From Agrostemma githago (lineage: Eukaryota > Streptophyta > Magnoliopsida > Caryophyllales > Caryophyllaceae): a stretch of 64,000 nucleotides of DNA. Of the stretch, positions 47,919-59,240 are shown piece after piece (position 1 is the stretch's first letter; the number at the start of each line of letters is the position of its first letter). The DNA lies in the NCBI GenBank assembly GCA_958450325.1, contig OY288257.1, forward strand, positions 14,093,873 to 14,157,872. The letters are read 5' to 3'. A model generated the notes under the pieces. That model did not search any database and was not told where the DNA came from. It saw only the letters and a list, made by a program, of their open reading frames with translations. The position numbers and the translations under genes were made by a program.

Positions 47919-48657
47919 TATTCTGAAATAATAAATAAACGAATAATTAAAATAATAATCAAACAATTACAAATTAAAACACAAACGATAAGCGAATATC
48001 ACAAATTAAATAATACAAGTCAAACCAACTAAACTAATTAAGTCAGACCAACTAAACTAACAAATTAATTAAACTGACACAACTTCACACAAGAACAACA
48101 CACAATGACACAAGTCAGAGTGTCAGACCAACTAAACAAATAATACTCAGCATCTCAATTCTCAGCGGAAGCGGCAGCAATACAAGCAATCAGGCATACT
48201 ACGAATCTACGATAAGAAACAGGACTGCAAGTTGCAGGGACTTGCAGTTGCAGGTGTGACTGTGTGAGAAACTGAGAGCAGATTAGCAGAATACATAAAA
48301 AAGAAACTGAGAACAGAATACAGAAAAAAGAAACTGAGAACAGAATACAGAAAAAAACGAACAGATAATATACCAGAATTACAGAAAAACGCAGAATCAC
48401 AACGAAGAAGTACAAAACGCACAGTGTTAACGCACAGAATCTATTATTCTGTAATTCTGTGCTGCCGCGTGAGTCGTTTTTTTATTTCGAGACACAAAAC
48501 GCAGAGTTACGATTTACGAACAAAATAAAAATATACTTGTTCGGGTTGTTCCTGTTTCGAAGTCAGCGGTTGAATACTTGAATTGATGAATGATGATGAT
48601 TGATGAATGCTGAATAGGGAATTAGGGTCTTAGGGATGTTATTATGTTAATGTATTA

Positions 48658-48918
48658 CTCCCTCCCATCCATTCAATGCTTTACATGGAGGGTTTCACAA
48701 ATTTTAAGAAAAGTGATAAAAGTAAGGGTATTATTGGTAAATCAAATGATTTTATGGGTCCACCAAATTTAAAGCAAGGAAAAAGTAGTGGTATTTTGTG
48801 TAAATAGAGGAAAGATAGGGGGTTATATGGTAAAATCTTTTGCCAAAAGAGAAATGTAAAGAATTGAGTGGATTGTCCATTTATAGTAAGTGTAAAGAAT
48901 TGAATGAATGAGAGAGAG
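48658..48918. mobile_element. Stowaway-type MITE, 261 bp, TA target
   Basis: It begins CTCCCTCCCATCCATTCAAT and ends ATTGAATGAATGAGAGAGAG, giving a ~28-bp terminal inverted repeat that extends to CTTTACA/TGTAAAG. TA stands at both flanks (48656-48657 and 48919-48920). The CTCCCTCC start is diagnostic for plant Tc1/mariner-derived Stowaway elements. It is non-coding and sits upstream of the hAT transposase. Confidence 0.9.
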
Positions 48919-49427
48919 TATGATTTAGGTAACATAGTAGACTAGTAGTATACTAGTATAACTGTATAAGACTATAAGTATATGTTATATGTATATTATA
49001 TATTTATATATAAGTATATTAGTAATTAGTAATTTAGTATAATGTTTTTGAAATTTGAATTATTTAGAAAATATAAATTATTTAGGTAATAGAAATTAGA
49101 ATTTATGATGATTGACTAATTGAGACTATTGAGTTATGGTAATTTGGTAAATAATTAGTTAGTATTTGAAATTATTGGCTAAGTTGACAGTATAACGTAC
49201 GTTACGCAGCAGTCACGCAAAATTCGCTAAACCCTAAATTCCGGTCTTCCGGCCTGGACCGGTTTTTTCCGGGTTTTAGCACGGACCGGACCGGAAACCG
49301 AATCACACATGGAAGAGGACCGGGGACCGGACCAGTTAATGGCAGGTCCGGTTCGGTCTGGACCGGTCGGTCCGGTTCGGTCCGGTTGGCCGGTCTGGAC
49401 CGAATTTTGAACAACCCTAATGACGAT

Positions 49428-51598
49428 AAAGCAATAAAAATGTTGGTAACTTACCTAGATTCCTCCTAACCTTCTAAGAACGTACTACGGGACGATCGGC
49501 GGAGTGGAGAGTGATGAACCATGGTGTTAGTCGACACTGTAGGTAAGTGAGACCCCGCCCCCTTTAGCCATGAGCCAAGAGGGTCGTCCCATGTCCAAAA
49601 CCGCCTAACTAGTCCAAGTAAAAAGGTGGAAATATTTGCAAAGTGAGGGAAGATCGACCATTAGCGCTATCATACTTCCTAGGGACTCGGTCCTTTGGTA
49701 GGCTCTTTACGGTAATAGTCGGTAAAAGACTTATTTTTGAGATGTCGGGATTCTTATTGTGAGACGGGTTTTCTTTTGGCATTTTTCTTTCTTTTGCATC
49801 TTTGCTTTATTTTGCCATGCCATTTCTTTTTCTTCTTTTCTATTTTCTGTTTGGCTTTTTGTGCCTTTTCTTTTTCTTCAATCTTTTCTTTCTTTCTTTC
49901 ATTTTCTTTCTTTTTCTTTTCTTGGCCCTTTTGGCTTGATCTGGCTTGCAAGCATTTCTTTGTGTAACAAGAAAGAGAGAATTCAACAAATTGCAATTTA
50001 TTGTGTGGATATGTGTAGGAGGTAGGTGAATGGGTAAGTCAGGACGGGCCCTTCCCTTCAAACCCACAAAAAGGGGAGAACTTGGACTAATCAAACAATC
50101 CCAAACATGGTCACCTAAGGGACGGGACTCGGCAACCAAGGCCTTTTCACACCGTGGGTGGTCATAATGGTCAAAATGCAAATCCCGTAGTAAATCCCTA
50201 GTAAGCTAGGTGGACTCAAGGTAAAGGACCAACGAAATCATTGATTTAGGGTCATTCTACTAGATTAAAGTCCAAGACTCGATTTATACCGCTTGGAAGG
50301 GAAAGTAGACACTCGCACACTAGCCTCTAAACCGGGTTTTCGAAAACCTTTTAAACACACAAGACACAACTAACACAACACAAAACGAAGACACGACGAA
50401 AATGAAATAAAAAGAGGCAAAAGATAACAAAACAAAACAAGGAGAAACAAACACATAAACAAAACAAACACCACCCCGAACATCCAAACAAGCATCCAAA
50501 TCAACCACAAATACACATCAAGCTCCTCTTGAGCACAAAACATCACAATCTCCTCCAAACTCCACAAGAGAAAAAAGGGGAAAAGGGATAGAAGATGTTA
50601 CCGGAGGTCTTGAAAGCTCTCCAAAACTATCGGTGATTTAAGCAACCTATAAGGAAAAAGGGATGCAAAACACACACAACAAAACAAAAATACGACACAA
50701 AAGAAAAAGACACAAAAAGAAAATCTTTTTGATTTTTGTGAAAAATTTTCAAATTTTTAGGGATTTTTAAGATTTTTCGAAAAAACTAACTGCGCTAGAA
50801 TATCGCTCCCCCACACTTAAACCGAGCAATGTCCTCATGCTCGATCGTAGTGTGCGGAGACACAAAAGAAAATAAAAGAAACTACGAAAATAAAGCTAAA
50901 AATCAAAAAGAAAAGTGAAGAAAGGGTAGAATGTGTTCGGCCGGGGTGTAGTCAAGTCACCATGGGCCGAGACGAGAAAAGATATGGATGGGGGATGAAA
51001 TAAAAAGAAGGAAATAAAAGGAAATGGGAGGGGAGGACTAGGTGTCATCAAGTCACCTAGCCCGGATTCCGCCTAAATCCGACTAAATCCTACAAAAAGG
51101 GTGAAAATCTTGTAAAATTTGGATTTTGAAAAAGACTCTCGATGTAGTCACGTCATCGAGAGTCGGGAGCAACAACTACCAAGGCCTCGAAGGCCACCAT
51201 GACACCATGACACAAAAGTGTACAAGGGGAAGGGGATAAACAAGGGAAAACAAGCAATAACAAAAACGGAAAAGAAAGGATAGTTGCCGTACCCATAGGG
51301 TAGCAACTCACTCTCTCCATCGTCTTCAATGGTCAATAAATGCACTTGCTTGTTCTCTTCATTGTCATCCCACTTCAAGCTTGAAATTATCGCATGGTAG
51401 AGGTAGTAGGCTTGCCATAATGTGAGGAGGTGAGATTTGATGTGAGGTTTGGTGTAAAGTGAATAGGAAATGAAGTGAGGGTATGCAAATGAAGTATGTG
51501 GGTCATATGATATGAGCACGGAGAGGTAGGGAGGTTGGGAGGGGGTATATAATGGTTGGGTGGGCTCAAATATCGAAGGAGAGGCATAAAGGGGAGTA
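49428..51598 (-). other. Interior of the Gln-rich-ORF retroelement, no gene seen
   Basis: Holds a strongly pyrimidine-rich block (49765-49935) and A-rich CAAAACAAAC stretches (50340-50500). At 50808-50850 a second GCTCCCCCACACTTAAACC word resembles the polypurine-tract/3' junction of this same element. A CTCGATG/CATCGAG pair lies at 51136-51163. The open frames are low-complexity artefacts. Confidence 0.5.
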
Positions 51599-51802
51599 GG
51601 GGACCATCCCGATCGGGATGGATGGTCCCGGTCGGGATGACACACCCGTCCTGGTCGGGAAGCTCCCTTCCCGGTCGGGACGGCACTCCAGTAAACTCAA
51701 AAAATGGCACCCTCATCCCTATCGGGATGGCTCCTTCCTGGTCGGGATGCCTCATCCTTCCCGGTCGGGATGGCTCCTTCCCGGTCGGGATGCTCTCTTC
51801 AT
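51599..51802. repeat. Second array of TCCCGGTCGGGATG palindromes
   Basis: About nine copies of TCCCGGTCGGGA with variants (GATCGGGA, CTATCGGGA) and spacers such as TGGCTCCT. This is the reverse-complement orientation of the LTR array at 44255-44380, placed downstream of the broken ORF. Confidence 0.85.
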
Positions 51803-51986
51803 GGCCTCCAAAACCCCAAAAGCTATTCAAAGCTTCAAAAACCCGTTCCATTGCTCACGATCCAAGCTCTATCGATAACCAATCCTCTCTAGGAGTTATC
51901 TTCACTTCACCTATCACAATAAACTCAAATACAACATCAAATTCCCTCCCTCACATCGCTCATCAACAATCCAAATAACAAGAATA

Positions 51987-53426
51987 TCACCAAACAAAGA
52001 GTCCTAGAAACAAAATCACAATAAACACAATTACAAACACAAAACTAAAGAGAAGAGAGGTAGGGGAATGTACAACATGACGGTTCTTAAGGAACTCCGT
52101 CAAACCTAGGATGGTGGACTCTTCATTCCTAACTATAGCGGCTCGGAGGAGCAAGTCAAACGCACGAGCCACATCATAATGAGGGCTCAAGCAAACGAGC
52201 CAAGCTAGCCTCCACGGCCCCCTAGGTGGAGGCAAGAAGTAGGAATCCCAAGACCCAACGTCATCATTCAAGTCGTCTCCGGGGTCTATCCATCCTACGA
52301 GCTTCACCGACCTCTTCCTCCCTAGGCACCGTCTCCAATCACAAGCAAGCTTCAAGTCTTCATCATGAGGCACAAAAAACGGCTTTGGCCCCATTTCCTT
52401 GTTGCACACCCCCACACTTTCCTCAAGTTGTGTTTCCCCATCTTCATCACTTGTCCCCACATCATCTTGAAGGAGAGGATTGAAACTTCTACCGGCGGTT
52501 TCAATCTCTTCCAAACCACTGCTTAGTGTACTAGCAAGGGGTTCTTGATGCTTGTCCACATTCTCGGTCATGGGCAACTTGGGCTCCTCAATTTCACCCA
52601 ACAACTTCACAAACTCCACCAAATCATCCAACACACTATCCTCCTCCAATTTTTCACCAACGATGCCTATACCAAGAGCCATATCCTCATTCGTCTCTTT
52701 TTGGGTAGACGATTGAGGTTCTTCAAAGCAAATTTCTCTTCCAAAGGGAACTACATCGGCGGCTTCGTGATTAGGTTGCTCCCTTTTCTCAAGTGGGCAC
52801 CCTTCATCTAATTGTGACGTTCGGGATAAAAACATTACGGTTTGAACCGATAATGCATTTAATTGAGCATCCCTCGCCTCGTTTTCCCTTTGATATTGGG
52901 CCATGAATTCATCTTGATCTTTTTGCATTTGAATGGCCATTTCTTAGTTGCTCCTTTGCAATTGAAGAATCGATTGATACAACTCCAAGTTTGACAATTG
53001 GTGGTCATTGGGGTCTTGTAACGCTCCTTGAAAATCTTGATGATGCCCAAGGAGTGGGGCATCATATTGTTGATAGTGAGGTTGAGGTGATTGCTAGTAT
53101 TGTGGGTCATGGGGTTCATATTGTGGTTGGGGTGGAGGTTAATGTGGTGGGTTTTGGGAATATTGGCTTCCATATGGTGAATCATGATGAAACATGGTGG
53201 CTTCACGTTGATAGCTTGAGTAATAGCCACCATGATCATAGGATTGATAAGCATTCACTTGTTGGTAACCATTTCCATATCCTTGAAGTTCATACCCACT
53301 AGTGTCTTGATTATCCCAAGAAGCTTGATAGTGGTAGGGGGACGTCATGTCATACCCTTGGTCCATAGAGGAGGAGGAGTAGCTCATAGCGGGTTCAATG
53401 TGTGGGGAATTTAGATCAAACCTCAT
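51987..53426 (-). pseudogene. Gln/Tyr-rich retroelement protein of unknown function (three stops)
   Basis: One continuous frame of about 480 codons on the minus strand starting at ATG 53426 (MRFDLNSPHIEPAMSYSSSS). In-frame stops stand near 53139 (after YSQNPPH), near 53094 (after HDPQY) and at 52944-52946 (after LQLQRSN). Residues 20-150 are rich in Tyr, Gln, Ser, Gly and Pro (YDMTSPYHYQASWDNQ, HYQQYDAPLLGHHQDF), a low-complexity region. Residues 155-190 look like a coiled coil (MQKDQDEFMAQYQRENEARD). The middle is acidic. The last 110 residues are more ordered, with Trp-rich DWRRCLGRKRS and GPWRLAWLVCLSPHYD, and a hydrophobic end. I do not recognise the family. It occupies the gag position and loosely recalls Gln/Pro-rich Gag tails of Athila elements. 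Confidence 0.55.
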
Positions 53427-53713
53427 GCTTGCTCGAAATCTCGGCTCGTACCCGGTTGAGGACTTCTCAATCTAGCAACCGTCCGTTAAAGCGGCTCTAA
53501 GTTGCAAGAAGAAGATGGTCACCACCTCTAAGCATAAACTGTAGACTAAGAGCAAACGTGAGAAGCCTAGTGCTTTTTGGGCACTAGAAAAGAGAGAAAT
53601 AAACCACACACACACAAGAAGCAAAGGAACAAAAACAAAAAAGAAAAACACAAAAACAAAAGACAAAAGACAAAGTCAAGCAAATAGGCAAACAAATTCC
53701 AAACTAGCAGCGT

Positions 53714-53731
53714 CCCCGGCAACGGCGCCAA
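53714..53731 (-). other. Primer-binding site of the Gln-rich-ORF element
   Basis: On the minus strand TTGGCGCCGTTGCCGGGG lies two bases from the LTR end at 53734. This site is widespread in plant Athila/Tat-type elements. Confidence 0.85.
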
Positions 53732-53733
53732 AT

Positions 53734-55323
53734 TGATGGTAGGGATTTGCCGTGGATCCCCACCGTCAAATAATTAACCGGCTATTCCTAACTGGGCAGA
53801 TAGGGTAAGTCGGGTCGAGTCCACGGGGACGGTAAGAGGCGTCTAGACTAAGGTCTACCTAAACACGTGACTCGGTCAACAAACTAAGATAAACTAGAAT
53901 GATAGGAAGGGAGGAAGGTTAAGACTAAGACTAAGGCGACGGAGAAAACAATAAGGAAACGGGCTAGGATTAGGTCGGGTTCAAGGGGTGATGGAATGGT
54001 CAAGGAAGAGCTAAGGTGAAGGGGTAGTCGGGTAATCTAGGTGTAGTCCGGGCTCTCGCTACGTAGACCGACCTAGAGGTTCTTGATAGAACCCACCTTA
54101 GCGTCACACAAGACAAACGGGGTTACTAGCGTGCTATTGTAGCCTAGGTCACGTCCGGGCTCTCGCTACGTAGACGGACCTAGGGGTCGTCCTCACCGGG
54201 CTCTCTCTACGTAGTGAGGGAACCAAACCCACGAGCAAACTATCACCCACAAGAGAAAAGGCAAGAAAAACAAGCATATGCATCTACATGTCATTCAAGC
54301 ATTTCAACAAACATGTACCATGCATCAAACCAAGAGGAAACCCAAAACTTCCACCAACATCTCTAACAAACCCTTAATCACCCATTAAACACCCAAATCA
54401 CCCTACTAACCCTAGCAAGAGTCTACTCAAACATATCTAAAGGAAAAACTAACAAGAACAAGATAAACTAACTCAAACAACAAAACATACATAAAGAAAC
54501 TAGTGAAAACAATGGGCAATAAACATAACAATGAACAAAGATTGAAACTTGGATGAATAAACAAGATTAAGAGAAGGGAAAAGAAGATTATACCTACTAA
54601 CAAGATGAAAGGAAGATTGAAACTTGCATTAATAAGAAAAACCCAAAACAATCAACCAAGGTTGTCAATCTTGGATGGATCTTGAAGAATTGCCTTAATA
54701 TAAGTACTAAACTAAGATTAACGACTAATCTACACTAATCTATGCTAATCTAAGCTAAACTATGCTAGGGTTTGATGGGTAATGTCTAACCTCCCTTAAG
54801 AATACAAGAGGAAGGGTATATATAAGGTTACAAGAGTGGAGGAGAAGGAAAGAATTGAAGGCGTGCAGCAGCCCCACGGTCCCGACCGGGACGGGATGGT
54901 CCCGACCGGGACGGACCCAGGTCAGACCCATTGCTATTTGTGCCTCTCAACCGGGACGGGTTGAGGCCATCCCGACCGGGATGAGCCTTGTAGGCCTCCT
55001 TTAAGCTCCTTTTGGTCCCTCCTTGCCTCTCATGGACTTCTCATCGATTCTCGGGACTCAGGATCTGGTTTCGGAGGCTCGGTATTGGGTCCCAAGGTCT
55101 CGGGGTCGAATCTAAGGCACCGAGTAATCGTTCCTTCACTTCGTTGGCTCCAAAAAGTGTATGTATTGAGTCGGAATCGCTCCAACTCTTCGTGAATGGT
55201 CTCGGGAACCTGAAACGAACTAAAGGAAACATAAGTAACCCATAAATTGCTCCCAAGGAGCGATTCCACAAGGAAAATGAGACCAAAACACAACAAAATA
55301 GGCACTACAAACTACACTTATCA
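53734..55323 (-). repeat. 5' LTR of the Gln-rich-ORF element
   Basis: 1590 bp. For a minus-strand element this is the promoter LTR: palindrome array at 54880-54985, then a TATA-like box (complement of 54816-54827) further along the direction of transcription. Confidence 0.92.
54816..54827 (-). promoter_or_regulatory. TATA-like box in promoter LTR
   Basis: CCTTATATATAC on the minus strand, identical in the other LTR (44192-44203). It lies downstream of the CCCGACCGGGA palindromes in the direction of transcription. Confidence 0.6.
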
Positions 55324-55637
55324 TTATCATCAGACTTAGGATTGGTAAACTAATATTTGTTTGTGGCATTATACAATGAACTAGTGAAATACATTTAATT
55401 GTGCTAAAGTGCTTATTAATTGTTGATTGAATGCAGAAAGTAATACCTCTTGGTTACACAATTGCTGATGGGTCCGGGTCAGGTTCAGTGGGTGAAAATA
55501 ATGATGAAGTTACACTCATGAGCAAGCTCCCATGTAAACGAGTTTTTTCAGCAGTGAAAGGTTCATGTCAGGAGAGAGCAGATGCATTAGATGATGAATC
55601 AGCAACCAAACAAGCCTCAAAATGTCAAAAGAAGTAG

Positions 55638-56209
55638 AACAACTGAAGTACTGTTTGATCTAATGGAGTTTCATGTGTCATGTTTAAGTGTGTTTTTAGT
55701 TTGATTTCAGTTAATTTCCCTTTAAATCAGCTTCTCATATGTTGATTGAAGTGCATTTGTTTCCATTGAAGTTATTTCTTATTTAGTTTTTATCGTGTTC
55801 AGACAAGTTAACTTTTTTTTTAAAAGATTTGTAGTCAGATATTAGTTTGCATTATTAAAGATTTAATACCCAGATTTTACTTTTTATTATTAAGAAGACA
55901 TAAAAAAAAAGATCTACCTAAACAGTATGAAAATGCAGCCGTTTGGAAAACTGTTAACAATAACAACTAAGTGTTGGGCAGTTCATGTAGTGTACATCTT
56001 AACATTCAGTTTCAATGAAGTTATGTTGTTAACTGCCCATGTCATTTCTCTTCTTATACCATTTAGACATTTTCATTGTGCAAGTTACAGTCACTTCATA
56101 ATACCTATCAAAATTAATTACATAAATCATCACTAACTAAAAATCTATATCATCCAACTTTGATATTTAAACCCAAGGAAATATATCCAGTTCTAGATTA
56201 TTCAGGTTG
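55638..56209. other. Spacer between RPA-like gene 2 and RepHel
   Basis: AT-rich 570 bp with no gene seen. It is presumably the 3' region of the RPA-like gene and the promoter of RepHel. Confidence 0.4.
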
Positions 56210-56759
56210 ATGATGGGAGAAGCAGATGTACCAAGTTCAAGCCAAAAAAAATCAAGGAAAAGGAGCAAGTTGAACACAGATCACAGTAAGTTCTCGAACA
56301 CAAACGATATTAGGGTTATTCATTTTAGTGAATAGTTTGTTAAGAAGTCTTGCTACGTTATTAGTAACCATCTTATTTAAGGATTATAAGAGCCAATTCG
56401 AATAAGGAAAATTGACCTGGACCATGTTTTTGAATGTTTTTTTGTGAATAAAGAGTTCAGATGATTTTTTAAAAATTGTCTCCCCAGAAATGGTATGAAT
56501 GGGTTGAACCTCAGGTTGTTTATGATGATATTTAATGTGTAAGAATATTTTGTTAATCAAATAATTAGAATTTCAAATATACAGTTCGAGCAACAAATGC
56601 TCAACTAAAAATGCATTCTTACTCCTGCAAAATGTTTAGCCAGGAGAAAAAAAAGACCAACTGACATAAATGCAGTGAGTTCCAAAGAAATAGATCTACA
56701 TTTAAAAAAAATTCAGTGATAATGCTCCAACGATCTTAAAATTAAATATTAGGTGAATA

Positions 56760-57260
56760 AATTTCAACTAAAAATAAGTAATTACATCATCATTTTGTTT
56801 GTATCAGTAATAGTCTACTAATTCCACATTCATGCGATGAGTTTATTTCAATAATAGTTCTGCAATTTGAGAGTTTCACCAGTACCGATGTTAACACAAT
56901 AATCATCTCAAAATTAAATATATCTTCAATAAACATCAACTATAAAAGAAGGCGTTTTCAGATCTGCAATTTGTTCAGTAATTTGTCTATATCAGGAATA
57001 ATAATATACGAATTCTACTACTAAACCATCATGCATGTCGATTTTGAAAGAAGGAGAAAGAAAATTCGCATTATTATGTTGAAACAATCGCAGTAGGTTG
57101 AATTAATAGAAAAACATAGTAATTTTTTTACAGAAACATGAACGAAAAAACATAAGGACACATTTAATATGCATTGATTTATCACTGTATCATCATGCAT
57201 GTTGATTTTGAACAAGGGGAAAGAACATACATTCGCATTTGTGTTCAATTAAATTGTCAA
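56760..57260. repeat. Local ~160-bp duplication in the first RepHel intron
   Basis: CATCATGCATGTYGATTTTGAA followed by GGRGAAAGAA and ATTCGCATT occurs at about 57028-57072 and again at 57189-57238. Looser similarity extends left to about 56760. Confidence 0.5.
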
Positions 57261-57312
57261 CAATTTTAGAATGTACTTATAGTGCAATGATTAACATGCA
57301 TTATAAACGAAT

Positions 57313-57525
57313 TTAATCTGGAAAAACAAAGGGAGAGAGCGAAGTGATTGTGAAGGGACGAAGTGAGTATGCCATAGTTTTAAGCACTTCTGACTGTGGG
57401 TTGGCAAGAACAACTGCGTTTCCATATCGAAGATCCACCAAATATGCGCCGGAGATGCAGAAATTATAGATCTGGCGACTACGTTTGATGCAGAACCCGA
57501 CAATTAAACCACCCGGCGTCGACAA
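57313..57525 (-). CDS. Hypothetical antisense 70-residue frame inside the RepHel intron
   Basis: On the minus strand a CT-rich, UTR-like leader (CTCTCACTCTCTCTCACCC at about 57650) is followed by ATG 57525 and a frame beginning MSTPGGLIVGFCIK, with GAYLVDLRYGNAVVLANPQS, ending PFVFPD. The local composition is less AT-rich than the surroundings. I do not recognise it. It could be a host-gene 5' fragment captured by the Helitron, or a chance frame. Confidence 0.25.
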   Translation of the reverse strand: MSTPGGLIVGFCIKRSRQIYNFCISGAYLVDLRYGNAVVLANPQSEVLKTMAYSLRPFTITSLSPFVFPD

Positions 57526-58307
57526 ATGTATCGCAGAATCGTCAATGAAGCATTATCGATTAAATGTTCAGAATAGTGGTCAGTGATTTAGGTTTCATTT
57601 AGGGGAGGAAGGTGGAGGAAGGCGACGAATATTCTAGAATAGGGGAACTGGGTGAGAGAGAGTGAGAGAGCGTGAGAGTCAGACAGAGCAGCAGCATAAG
57701 GGGAGATAGGCGGGTGGGTAGGGTTTCATGTAATAAGATAGGGTGGAAGTTGGGTTGTAATGCTCTTGGGGTTCATTTGGGCGTGCATGTGGTGTGTTCA
57801 GCCCATCATTGGATACTCATACTGGGCTCGAGTCTGTTGGGCCCAAATCTATTGGGATCGAATATGTTGGGCTCGGACAGCTTTGTGTTTAAATGATAAC
57901 GACGACTATTTTCGGGTTGCAAGTCGGGTTTTGTTATTGACAGCCATTAATATGAGACGGTCTCACAATTTTTTTTTTCACCCCTACAAATAGTATATAC
58001 TTTTATTGACTCTCCATGCGAGAGTTCTGACGATAAGATTATGATGATATTGACTCACGGAAGGCCTATTGTTTATCATTGTCGGAGTTAATTGACCATT
58101 GTTTGTCCTCCTGTTTTAGACACTGAAAACGGCACCACTACGATAGGCCGAACAAGCGCAGATGCCGAAGCCACGCCAATCGTTCCTTCTCCTTTGACAA
58201 ATATTACCAATACCAATGGTATATCTTTGTTGTCATTCAAATTTTTTTGTCCACTTATGTTTGTATACTGACACCTATGTTGTATGAATGCTATATAATT
58301 ACAATTG

Positions 58308-58707
<400 letters not shown>

Positions 58708-58709
58708 AC

Positions 58710-58769
<60 letters not shown>

Positions 58770-59240
58770 ATACGTATGTATGTATTTATACATACATACA
58801 CATGCATATGTATATATATGTAGTATACATGCATACATGTGTGTGTATATATATGTATACATACATGGAGAAATAAATACAACTAAGTTATAATTAAGGA
58901 CTACATTTCAATAAGACATGAAAAGATTATTACTTTTAATGAACTTGGTTAAACTTTTAAGTCCATCAGTTATAAAAAAATGGAATTTTGCTTAGATAGT
59001 TGGATCCACAAGTATTGTTATTACAAGTTTAACTATCTACCACCAACACATGTAGATTGTTCATTAACTATGAATATAATTTGTTCACACGGCTTTCAGT
59101 GACATAAAAGTTCTCACATTAATTTCCCTCCTCATACGTACATTCATACGTATCATGTATGTATATACGTGTGTGCACATATATATGTGTGTGTGCGCGC
59201 GCGCGTGTGCATTCATATGTGCACATACGTATATTCTTAT
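58710..59240. repeat. Microsatellite-rich intron tail
   Basis: (CT)n and (AT)n with GTAT/CATA-rich runs to 58865, then unique AT-rich sequence, then another TGTG/CGCG/CATA alternating purine-pyrimidine tract at 59160-59235 (GTGTGTGCGCGCGCGTGTGC), a possible Z-DNA-prone stretch. It is all intronic to RepHel. Confidence 0.75.

Larger units (their letters stand above)
45078..49419 (-). mobile_element. hAT transposon, 4.3 kb, 8-bp TSD
   Basis: The ends are TAGGGGTGTTCA and TGAACAACCCTA, a 12-bp terminal inverted repeat with one mismatch. ATGACGAT flanks both sides (45070-45077 and 49420-49427). Both subterminal zones (45090-45210 and 49230-49400) are packed with GGACCGG/CCGGTCC words, the usual arrangement for transposase binding in this superfamily. 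It carries a transposase gene on the minus strand and a Stowaway MITE near its right end. It lies inside the LTR element 43111-55323. Confidence 0.95.
43111..55323 (-). mobile_element. Non-autonomous LTR retroelement with unknown Gln-rich ORF, 5-bp TSD
   Basis: The LTRs 43111-44719 and 53734-55323 start TGATGGTAGGGATTTGC and end CACTTATCA. TTATC flanks both ends (43106-43110 and 55324-55328). The primer site TTGGCGCCGTTGCCGGGG and a purine tract show minus orientation. The site type is usual for Athila/Tat-group elements. The interior, without the hAT insertion, is about 4.7 kb and has one long broken frame and no pol. Most LTR differences are point changes, one 19-bp unit and one short indel near the start, so the insertion is fairly young. 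Confidence 0.92.
42120..55637 (+). pseudogene. RPA70-like protein 2, C-terminal zinc-ribbon part, split by LTR element
   Basis: Exons at about 42120-42215, 42305 to about 42482, 42584-42707 (VKFLIEDHNGDKVHIVAKD), 42809-42985 (IPFTLKALLNKEYIIDLEV), 43073-43110 joined across the retroelement to 55329-55344, and 55437-55637. The zinc ribbon reads W-YRNKCRKC...YCSKEHC, with all four metal ligands in place, but a TGA at about 42422 stands between the two halves where a Trp codon would fit. The final exon is Ser/Gly- and Lys-rich and ends KQASKCQKK. The insertion target was TTATC, within SGL(S)SDLGL, a non-conserved tail. The protein would pair functionally with the RepHel downstream; this copy cannot be made whole. 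Confidence 0.7.

Noticed and set aside
49737..50025. Phe/Ser-rich and Lys-rich overlapping frames
   Set aside because: Low-complexity pyrimidine/purine run in the interior of a retroelement.
53139..53302. Alternative-frame Met/Asn/His-rich and His/Val-rich proteins
   Set aside because: They overlap the Gln/Tyr-rich frame out of phase; the phase of the coiled coil and C-terminus supports the other frame.
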